64,000 bases of DNA from Mytilus galloprovincialis (lineage: Eukaryota > Mollusca > Bivalvia > Mytilida > Mytilidae), in NCBI RefSeq assembly GCF_965363235.1, contig NC_134842.1, positions 6,599,112-6,663,111 on the forward strand. The letters run 5' to 3'. Under the pieces are notes generated by a model. That model did not search any database, was not told the origin of the DNA, and was given only the letters and a program-made list of their open reading frames with translations. This document shows positions 46,501 to 58,500 of the stretch, one piece after another. Numbering within the stretch: position 1 is the stretch's first letter; every line of letters begins with the position of its first letter. The translations under genes were made by a program, and so were the position numbers.

Positions 46501-49500
46501 CACTTAATTGGTAATTTTAAGGAAATTTTGCAGTTTTTGGTCATTATCTTGAATATTATTATAGATAAAGATAAACTGTAAACAGCAAAAATGATCAGCA
46601 AAGTAAGATCTACAAATAAGTTTATATGACCAAAATTGTCAATTGACCCCTTAAGGGGTTATTGTCCTTTAATGACAATTTTTCACAATTTGTTCATCAT
46701 ATTTGCTAACTTTAAAAAATCTTCTCCTCTAAAACTACTCAACTAAATTCAACCAAACTTCAACTGAATGATCAGTAGGGTGTATAAAATAAACTTTGTG
46801 CTTTATTTTTTATTTCGTCAAAAAACATGGCCGTCATGGCTAAAAATAGATCACAGGGTAAAATGCAGTTTTTGGCTTATATCTCAAAAACTCCAGCATT
46901 TAGAGCAAATAAGACAAGATGTTCAAGTATTTATTAGGTCAAGGTCTACCTGTCCTGAAATTTTCAGCCGAATTGGGTAACTGGTTTTTCAGGTATAATG
47001 CCCCTGAATTGATGATTTTAAAGAAATTTTGCAGTTTTTGGTTATTATCTTGAATACTATTATAGATACAGATAAACTGTTAATAGCAAAAATGTTAAGC
47101 AAAGTAAGATCTACAAATAAGTCAATTTGACCAAAATTGTCAATTGACCCCTTAAGGAGTTATTGCCCTTTAAAGACTTTTTTCACAATTTGTTCATCAT
47201 GTTGACTTACTTTTTTCTTCTGACTATTCTTATTGGTCGATGTTCTTTGTTATTTGAAAGCAAAAGTTACGAATTTGCCGGTGACGATTATCTATAAATC
47301 AGTCAGCGTTATGCACTTTGGAAGCAAAAAGTAATGTGAGAAAGGACACAAAAATGCGGTTGTATAATCTTTGAAATTTGTTAATTTCAATTTTTTTTCT
47401 AGGGAAGAGTATACGTAGCATACACTTGTATGTTGATAAAAATAATAGCATCTTTAGATGTAGTTAAAACTTTTCTTACAGTAATTCACAATTTTATCAC
47501 TTTTCTATAGTTATAGGAAACGAGCCCAATAGCAAATTATGGTCCATATGCAGTATTTGCAATATATTTTGGAATTGGCTGGAAAACTATCACTAATCAC
47601 TTGATTGGAATAATTATACAGATTATCAATGGATATTGACTTGTTAAAATAATTTATCATATACTTAGACTAGATAACATATAAATTTTACTGTATGATA
47701 ATAGCATTAAATTGACATAAATTTCATATTTTTGAATTGGAGCTTAGCGGGCTGATATGAAAAGTTTATAACATGCTTCAATTGTTATCACATGCCTTTC
47801 CGTAACGTTATCACATGGCATTCCGGTGATACTCGGCCAATTCCGGAAAATATACTTCAATGCTACGCTTTCAGTGAAAAACATTACAAAGTAGTGTACA
47901 AAACAATTATAATGGAAAGTATATCGTGTAAAATAATAAAAATAATTAAAAAACAAACAAATTATTAAATAAATGCATTTTTTAATTTTTTTCTGAAACA
48001 TAATTTAAAAAGTTTCTTTTAAAACATTGACTTTTCCGAACAATGTTCATAATTATGTATACATGTGTATTGTTGAATTTATTTTTTTTTGGTAGATTCG
48101 TTTTAATTAAACTGTTGTTTGTTTTTCTTTCTGTCGAGGCATATGATAGAAAAAAAATATATTGAATGTATCAAATTTTGGGTCCGACGTTCGTGAACGT
48201 TTTTACTCTTTAAACTTCGGGAACCATGTAAAAGGATCAATACATTAATCTGTTTACTGTTGAAGCATATGATAAAAAGATCATAACATGTCATTTTTCA
48301 TATCGTATGTATTATCAACCCTCGAGCCATGCGGCTCTTGGGCTGATATTAAACCTAGGGCTGATAATACATGCGATATGAAAAATGCCATGTAATAATC
48401 TGATATCATTTAACATACAAAATTTGTAAGTGCAGTTCCTTCTTGTGAATAAAGATTATTTTAAGTGATTATGTCTGATCAGAGAATGATTGAGTGATTA
48501 CAACTTATTCATAATTTTGCAGGAAAGTTCCTTCTAGTGAGTTAAGTGATTCAGTCAGTGATTGTTTAGTAAGAGACAGTATAGTAGTAACTAAGGTAAT
48601 ATCATTCTCTCCCATTTAAAAAAACCCTCAATAAAACACCAGCAGAAGATATCAATAAGTAGAGATCATATTTTTCTGAATGATTGCATTTGTTAAACCA
48701 AAATTCTTAATTGTCAAATGATTGTCATTATTGTAAAGAATTATCAACTGATCACAAATTATGTTCAATATTATCTGTATTTACCACCAAAAAAAACCTG
48801 TATATTAATTTTTCTCGTAAGTTCTGTTTACCTTAAAATTACTAATAATATATTAAGATTTGATGTTTATGAAAATGAAGTTCCTATTTGTCTGTTAGTT
48901 TTATTTTTCTAATCATAAACCCTTGTTTTGTAGAAACCTCCAAAACCAACAACTTTAAAGGAGACAGGAGAAATAATCAAAGATTTAATCTTGTGTGTGC
49001 AGAGACATGAAAATAAATGTAGGTATACTCCTGATAGGAGAAATTACTAACTCACTGATTTCAAACAAAATTATATGTTAGAGAAATGTCAGTAACATCA
49101 AAGAAATATGATATATATGTATTTGCATTTAGCCAGACACTAGATAGGCATGATCTGTCAGATCCATATTTTGCACTGCTTAGCACTTTAAATCACATTT
49201 GAGAGGTTTTATATTCCATTTTGTTATGAAGGAGCATTATTAGATAACTCCTCAACATTTGATTTAGTCTCTGTTTATTTTGCAGATGCACCCAACAGAA
49301 CAAATTGTGTCAGGAACCTTACATGGGAGGTCAGTAAGCTGGATGAAAAGAGTTTTCTACAACTGTCTCACTCGGCCTTGAATAATACATGCAGAATCTC
49401 AGATATCAAATGTCTGGAGGAGAGATATCTCATGATAGATGTGATATCTCAGATGAGATCCAATGTATCACAACAGATCATTGTAGATTATGTCTTGGAG

Positions 49501-52500
49501 AGGAATAGCAGTGTAGAGGAAGTCAGAAGATGTCTAATTCATAGTATAGCTACCAAACAACCTACATCTGTAAGTAACAGTATGTCACCACAATATAACA
49601 TTTAATTGAATGGTGACAAAGGTTAATCAGAAAATCTACATTATATATAAATAAGATTTGATGTGATGTGATTGCCAATGAGACAACTCTTCACAAGAAA
49701 CCAAAAAATTAACATCTTTAGGTCACTATGGCCTTCAACAATGAGAAAAGCCCATACCACATAGTCTGCTTAAAAGACCTTGAAATGACAAATGTAAAAC
49801 AGTTCAAATGAGAAAACTAACAGCCAAGTAATTAAAAATAAAAGAAAACAAATTTGTAACACAGCAACAAGCAACAACCTTTGAATTACAGGCCTTTTAC
49901 TTTGGACATGTACATACATTCAGAATGTGGAGGTGTTATACTTGTTAACCAGATCTCAACCCTCCCCCTAACCTGAGACAGTGGTTATTGTTAACAAGAG
50001 GTGACATCTAGCATACATGTCTAGTGTGTGATTTACAGCAATTGGCAACTTGAAGTGCAATGATTGGACCAAATATACAATGTGGTATTTTTTTCTTTTC
50101 AGTACCTTGTTCAAGCTGTAGAACATTTATGCCTTGGAAATAATCACTCATTTCATGGTAATGTATTAAATCGTGATCGTGTTTTATAGCAATAGTTACA
50201 TTTGTTGTTCAACCAAATGGCTTTGCCAAGTATATGAAGTATATTTGAATTTCCCATGGATTAAGATAATTATCTCCCTTATCTACGTTAGACCAGTCAG
50301 GTCAATTTTGAAATCCAATTGATAAATTCCATCAAGAATTTATTGGTCAATATCTTGAGGAACTCAAGTCTTCATGCTTAACCACAAGTTCACAAGCCCA
50401 AGCTTGTAAAATTGCTTTCAGTCTGGTAATATTTTTCTCTACAAGCATAAAATTGAACTTTTGCTTGTTGCTTTGTGAATTTTTAGGAAAAGTAGCAGAC
50501 TGTTTGTTTAAAAAGAAAATAAAAGAATGAAACTAAGGCATGATACTGTTTGCCTATATGTAGTTGCTTACATTTACTTGATTTAAACTTTGGTTGATAG
50601 TTATCTCATTGGCAATCAAATCCTTATTTTTATAAGAGTTTTTTGAAGTAACTTTATTATACAAAAGTTTGAAATATATTTGATATGTATGAAGTTCAGG
50701 CAAAACATATAGTATCTAGAGTCTGTATACAATGGTCACATTCAGGAAAAGAGTCAAGGGATTACCGTTCTCATAAGATTTGTCACCATTGACAAAAAAA
50801 ACAAAATTACTCATGACAAACAAGATTGATAAGAATATGCTTTTATGTCTAATTTAAACAGGTAATAAAGATATGACCTTGACTCAGAAGAGAGCTTGTC
50901 TTACCCTAGGAGCTCTGGCTAAGAACCTCAAAGACATTGAGAATGATACAGAAGCTCAAAAAATAATAGAAAAGTTTGAAACCTGGCTGGGAATACATAA
51001 TGAAGGTATTGATAACATTGAAATTCTATTCCCCAATCCAATGATATCCACTTGAGTATACATATAGAGATATAAGGGATATTGGATATTCTTGATAAAG
51101 TATGACATCATTCAAGAACTTTTTATACCCCTGCTTTAAAAAAGGATACCCCCGCTTTAAAAAAGGGGGGTATACTGTTTTACCTCTGTCTGTCAGTCCG
51201 TCCGTCCGTCAGTCCGTCAGTCAGTCCGTCCTATGAAACTTTCGTCACATTTTTCTCAGGAACTACACATCCGACCTTTCTGTAATTTGGTATCAACATT
51301 TATATATGTCAGCCATACCGTGTGATGCGTTTTCAGATTCATCACTTGACAACTTCCTGTTTACCGAACACTTGTATGATTTTACACATGATAGCCAAGT
51401 TGAAAATTTTCGTCACATTTTTCTCAGGAACTACAATACAAGGATTTCTGAAATTTGGTTTCAGGGTTTATTTAAGACAGCTATGCCCTGTGATGCGTTT
51501 TCAGATTGATCACTTGACAACTTCCTATTTACCGAACACTTGTATGATTTTACACTTGATAGCCAAGTTGAAAATTTTCGTCACATTTTTCTCAGGAACT
51601 ACAATACAAGGATTTCTGTAATTTGGTTTCAGGATTCATATAAGTCAGCTATACCGTGTGATGCGTTTTCAGATTCATCACTTGACAACTTCCTGTTTAT
51701 TGAACACTTGCATATTTTTACACTATTAATATTATCCACTTGCGGTGGGGTATCATCAGTGAGCAGTAGCTCACAGTTTCACTTGTTTTAATGAGTTGCA
51801 AATTAATCCATTATTTCTTTTTCTCTTGATTGTTATTGATTTTTTTCATTTCAGGCTCTACATAGTCGAATGTGTACCTCATTGTTGAAGGCTGCATTTT
51901 GGCCTATAATTGCTAAGTACTAGGGAAAAAATACACAGGAAAGTTGCTCTTATAATTGAGGGCATGTCTTATAAACTTGATTTTTTTTAGTTAATATATA
52001 ATTTTGCTTTGTTTTAAAATATTTAAGCTGAGTTTATAGAGATAGTAAAACCAAGAGAGAGACGATCCCTAGGTAGAAAATACCATGACAGAGATAACCA
52101 TGTAGCTCTGAAGAGATCACTGATACATATTCTGGGGAACGCTGGTCATTCTAGATCTCTCCAGCATATCACATCTTATATGGAGCTGAATAAAGCCAAC
52201 CCAGAGTTAAGGAGGGCTGCTACCCAGGCATTGAGACAATTTACCTGTAACGAGGTAATATTACAAAGTTTTACATATTATGTTAAATGAAAAGATTGAG
52301 ACATAGAATCAATGTGACAGCTTGGCAAGTAATACTATGAGACTTTCACATGAATATTATCAAATAGAAATATTAGATTTTTTTCAAATCTGATGAGATC
52401 AATTAAAAGCAAAGTCTGATTGAATATTCTTATGTTTGCACAAGAGACCAAATAACGTGATGTTAAAAACTGTAGGTCATCTTAGGACCTTCAACAATGA

Positions 52501-55500
52501 GCAAAAAATATACCTTAAGATATACTCTATATAATTCTACTCTTTTATGCATGTCTACATTAATCTTCTAGGTGGAGATAGAAGAATTGTATTTTCATTT
52601 TTATATTTTAGAGTGCTGCACATCTTTTAAGATCAACCTTGTTTGACTCTGAAGATATAGTGAGACATAGTGCCTATGAGATTTATGTAGAACACCCTGA
52701 GAGTAAACAACTGACAAAAGAGCAAGAAGATGCTGTGCTGGCGTAAGTTTACTTTTCATGTTAATTTTGGGTAATATTAAATAGCAAAAGGGTCTGAAAT
52801 GGTGTAATTTTAATCAACAGCTTGTCCTATATTAGTTTTATATAAAATTGAATTCTTAGATTCATAGTTTTTATGTCCTCCCAACTTATGAATTGAGCCA
52901 CATATTTTTGTATTATAGATATTATTGCAAAGTTAATGCTTTATGGTAAAATTTTCAAAAGTGCAGCCTGCAATGTTAGCCACTAGTTGGATGCCCTAGA
53001 CTAGTAAAATATTATTCAGACTAGTAAATTTTTGTTTAGGCATACACATGTACAAAAAGTAATGAATATTTGTCTTTCGACTAATTGTTGGAAAATGATT
53101 AAATGTACTGCATTATATTATGATTGGTTAGGAACACCTTTTAAAACAATCATACCTGTCAACCTCTGAAAATGAAAAGTCAGGTCATGACCTGCATTGA
53201 GAAAAAAAATCTCAGGTCATAACGCGTACGACATTTTGCGGGCTCAATTGAAGAACAAAAATATGTTTACATATAATTTATATAGTCAATATGTATATGA
53301 AACAGTTAGAACATGTATACAAGTTTATTTCAGACTATTGTTATATTCCATAGTAGCAGACTTGGCATTCTTTAAAAGAACTGCACTTGGTTTCAGTTCA
53401 TAGCAATGCAAATGTGTATTCATTTTACAAGAAAGAAGAGCACACAGTGTATCCTTATTAAGATCAGCCCTAAACTCTGTAGCTATTTTCTTTACTAAAG
53501 AAAATGCCCTCTCACTGCCTGCATTGCTGTTTGGCAAAACCAGTAATGTTTTAGCAAGTTTTGACAAAACAAAAAATCTTGGCTTGTTAATAAAAATGTC
53601 ATGCAACTTGGACATTTCTCCCCAAAATGTACCAATGTCAGTTTCAGGGGAAGTGCAAAGTGGAAGTTCATCTAATGGGGTCAACTGATAGTCACTGAAC
53701 TCATCTTGTAGCTTTGTTGTCTCTTCATTTCGTTACGTAGCTCAGGTAAACAGTCCTACATTTTGACTTTTGGTTACATTGAAAAAGACCGATAAAACCG
53801 AAGGTCGTATTACTTCAAAATACCGGAAACAATTCCGGTCAGAAATCCGGGTGAAACGGGTAATGTTAGAAATTCCCGGGACCCGCCGGGTAAAGAAAAA
53901 CTCCCGGGTGAGAGGTGAAAATAACGGGTGTCACCCGCAAAAAACGGGTGAGTTGACAGGTATGAACAATAGATATCCAACAAAATCTTTATTTTTTCAC
54001 TTTGGTGTTCAAGCAATAAAATTAAATCTTTCACATTTTTGAAATTATGATTTAAGTTTGTTTACAGTGATTTTATATATCTTTACATTACAGACAATAC
54101 TATACTTACCCAGTTGTAACAAGAGTCAGACGAGGAACTCTAGCAGACATTCTAAAGGCATTAAGTTTCCATCTTGGCATGCCAAAGTTTGACTGGAGTA
54201 AGACAGTTGGCAGTAAGAAGTTAGGAGCATCCTTTGGATTCAGACAAGAAAATTTTGTAGACTTGCATCTAGGTATGAATCTAATTACAAATGGAAGATC
54301 ATACAATACAATATAAGGAAAGACTCTCAATAGCATGGTTTTACTTGAAGTTGCCATTCTGCTTTCAGTTGCTAACTAATTCTATATGACATAAATATTA
54401 ATATTAGTAATAGACTAAATATGATAGTGAAATAATTTGATAGTAATAGTTACTGTTGTCAAATTCAACATTTAATTACTTCCTAGCGTTTGCCCTTAAT
54501 CTGGATTTGTATGTCAAGTATTTAATACAAAAATAAGGGGGAGTGTCTGTTTGTTGGGTCACATATCGTTGTCAACATATATGGAATTTGAAGCGATTTT
54601 TATGATTGTCAATGAGACTTAAATCAACCAAAGTTAAACAAAGTGGATGTAAGCTATTATAGGCAATTCAACAATACAGCTTTCAAACAATGAAAAAAAT
54701 CCCATACCTTATAGACTGCTATCCTGTGATCTTATACCTTTAAAACATGTACCTTATATTCTGAAATAAGAGATTGACACCCAAATCTCTTCCCATACAA
54801 GTTTGGCATATGAAATATGTTGAACAAAACTTATTTCAAAAATCATAATCAATTAGATAATATTCTGTCCTGTTTTTCAGAGCCATTCCAAGGGAAGTTT
54901 GAACTGAAAGTAGATAACATGGCTTTTGCTGAAGTAAATGTTGGTCTCATTGGAAAGAAATTTGACATCTTCAAAGTGTCTCTTTGTTACAAGAAAAAAG
55001 TGGAATATGATCTAAATGTGCTGAAGGTAATATGCTCTTCAACTTTGTACATGTTTGGCTTTAGAAATATTTTGATATGAGCGTCACTGATGAGTCTTAT
55101 GTAGACAAAATGCGCATCTGGCGTACTAAATTATAATTCTGGTACCTTTAATAACTTTTTATTAGAGGTATAAAACTTCAGCTTGTAAACACTGGTATAT
55201 GTCTTTTAAATGTCCATTTACGGTTTGTTTTCCATTTTGTAATATTTTAATTTAACTTTTCTTTAAAAAAAAAAGAAGACCTACTTAAGATTTTAAGTTT
55301 TTTTTTATGATAATTATAGTCTTACAATCTTTCTTTGTTATTATTTGAAATCCTTTATAAGCCCATTTGTATATTTAAACACTACAGTTATAGGACTATT
55401 GCTGAAGTAGATTGATATCCCATATTGTTAGGAAAAACCTGTAGATTAGAATACAAATGTATTTATGTTTTTAGAATTGTTCCAATTTTTGTTACTTTGA

Positions 55501-58500
55501 GAAAAACTTAGTAATTTACCTTATTTTGACATATCATTATTTGACCATCTTAGGTCAGGATTTTTTAATTTGTTGGTTTACGGATCCGCCTACCCGATTT
55601 TGCCGATTCCTAGAATAAAAATAAAATTGAATTTTCATGCTTTTTTATTCCCGCCGACCCAAACAAATACATTATCCCTGAAAAATAATTTAAATTCTTC
55701 TTTTTTTATGAAATGAAATGCATGAATCAATAACAAAAATGATAACACTCTCTGTTGTGAAAAAATAAAACTTCCAGTTTACGTTTCTAAAAATAGACAA
55801 ATCAATTATAACTGACCTTGAAATGTCGTTTACGCAAATAATTTTGCGGAACGAAATCTGTGTTTAAAACCCATTACACAATAAGTTCGTTTTCCTTATT
55901 TGTCATCAGTCTGTAAGATGCATAATCTCATAGAAATAGACTTGTCCAAATGTGGACAGGGAGGGTCCGAGTGGAAAGCACCTTGGAAATAAACTCATCA
56001 TAGATACCAGGACTAAATTAAGTATATACGCCAGACGCGCCAGACGTTTGACTGGAGTAAGACTGTTGGCAGTATACTCTGATCTTCCATTTGTAAATGT
56101 TGTAATTAGAGTCATACCAAGATATAAGTCTACAAAATTTTCTTGTCTGAATCCAAAGGATGCTCCTAACTTCTTACTGCCAACAGTCTTACTCCAGTCA
56201 AACGTCTGGCATGTCTGGCGTATATACTTAATTTAGTCCTGGTATCTATGATGAGTTTATTTCCAAGGTGCTTTATAAGCCCATTTGTATATTTAAACAC
56301 TGTTGGAGTAAGACTGTTGACTGTTTACTGGAAGTAAAAGTTCTGAATATCAACAAGTCATTTAGAATTTTCTTGTTTCATGGATAATAAAAGAAAAATA
56401 TCGTCCATTTGGATTAAAAACGGGAATGCATGACACTAGATTAACCAGATATTCTCGTTTTTTCCGTGGACGAGTCTATTACGTTTTTGACACATGTGTT
56501 GAAACTTATTTTCGTACGACGTTTTTTACATTTTTTTCTTTATCAGTTTTCGTTTTTGAAGATCATTACTCACCAAGTTTTCTGGAATTGATTAAGAGCT
56601 ACACGAATTTGTTTTTCTTGTTTGTGAAAAGACGATTTAATTTTGTCTTCGTCTGTGAACATCCCCCCTTTTTTTACGGCAAATCATTAGACAATGTCAT
56701 GCGATATTTATGACAGCTGAGCAAGAATATTTCATCGAACGTAAATTTGAAATGATGACAAAATAGCATAAAAACATTCATTTTGACATTTTGTTAGAAA
56801 GGTGAAATGTATATTTATTTTGCATTTTTTTTCTGTCTTGAAAGATATTTTTTTTCTTTTTTTCCCCGACCGACTGACCCGACTTTTTCATGGGGAAAAT
56901 CCGTTAACCAACAAATTAAAAAACCGTGGCCTTAAAGTCTGACAGCAATTTTTTTTTTAAGTATTTAAAGTTGTCTTTTCCCTTACCCATTTAAATTAAT
57001 ATACCACCAATATCAATGCATACAGTATTGCCTTTCTATCTAAAAAAAACAAAAAACAACAAATTGACTTTTTAATTTTTTTATTTGAAATACATACTAA
57101 AAAAGATGGTATTTTTTCAGGACTTTGGTTTTGATGATATTCAGAATGTAGCCACACTATTTGACAGACTATACAACATGATTATAGATCCAGTCTTAGA
57201 AGCTGCAAAAACCATAAAGGAACTCATTGAGATGGTGACAGAAATGACATTTGTCCAACTTGTCAAGGAAATCATAAAAATATTCAAAAATCTCCCAGAT
57301 ATAATTCACAAAATAGTTGAGTCAGTAGTTGCAGCGTATTATAAATTAATTGATTATGATGGCTATCCGTTAATTGACAGATTCAAGAAAGTGATTAACA
57401 GAGTAACGAACTTCATCACCGATGTAAAGTCTGATGTGTTAGGATTTTACCATGTAAGTGAACTGTTCCAACGTAATGATTAGTTCAGACTTAATCTTTT
57501 TCATCAATTTATTAAAGAATAAGTAAGGATCAGAATTATTTAAGAACTGCACATGTTAAAAATCTTTAAAAGAATAAGTGGAAATAAAAATCAAGCCACT
57601 GTGTTAAATTAAATTAATATCATGCTTTTTATCAAAATTATTATGTGTCTGACAGCTTTTTTAAGCTACATTTTGTGCAAAATTGTCAGATTTTAGAAGG
57701 ATTATACATAGAAAAAGCCACTTTTGTTTAAATAGAAAGACAACAAAAATGTCTATATTATTAGATCAAAACTATTGGAGTTAACTCCCCTTACATTAGT
57801 ATTTGAAAGAAGAAAAATTATCTTGAACATATGCATGAAATATTCTTAAAAAAATCAATCCAACAAACACAATTTCAATATTGATATAGGGAACTTTCCA
57901 TTTTTGAATTTTCCTCAGAGTTTAGTATTTTTGTGATTTTACTTTTTTCTAGAAATGAAATTCCCCAGTTTTTATGTCCCACCTACAATAGTAGAGGGGC
58001 ATTATGTTTTCTGGTCTGTAGGTCCGTTCGTCCTTCCTTTTGTCCGTTTGTTCCTTCATCCCACTTCATGTTAAAGTTTTTGGTCAAGGTAGTTTTTGAT
58101 GAAGTTGAAGTCCAATCAACTTGAAACTTAGTACACATGTTCTCTATGATATGATCTTTCTAATTTTAATGCCAAATAAGAGTTTTTACCCCAATTTCAA
58201 GGTCCACTGAACATAGAAAATGATAGTGCACAGTGATATTGTTTGCCTTAAATTAGTGGAGAATAAAGGCTTTTTCCCCTGGAGAAGAATTTGAAAAAAA
58301 ATGGCTTAAAATTATTCCCAAAAAGACAACTTTTTTCCCAAACAGTGCAATCTCAGTAGTAATTGTGCATGCATACAAACTGAAAAACACTCATTTAAAC
58401 ATTTTTATGCCTAAAATGACTATATGTGCACATTTGAGTGTATATTTATGTATCATCACTGACAAAATGTGGTCTTATTTTAAAGCAGGGTTTTTACTCT

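Noticed and set aside
51306-51791. Several overlapping open frames of 60-100 codons
   Set aside because: They come from the 168-bp tandem repeat; the same peptide recurs with the repeat period.
51855-51930. Possible LLTP exon after a TTTCAG (reading ALHSRMCTSLL)
   Set aside because: Breaks the phase between exons 14 and 15, which join in frame without it, and ends in a stop; it looks repeat-derived.
54106-54357. 83-codon minus-strand open frame over LLTP exon 17
   Set aside because: Antisense shadow of a real exon; its similarity to 55952-56236 comes from the inverted exon copy.
56426-56713. 95-codon open frame inside the Harbinger-like element
   Set aside because: Phe/Tyr/Arg-rich, no transposase motif, not repeated elsewhere in the window; probably chance.
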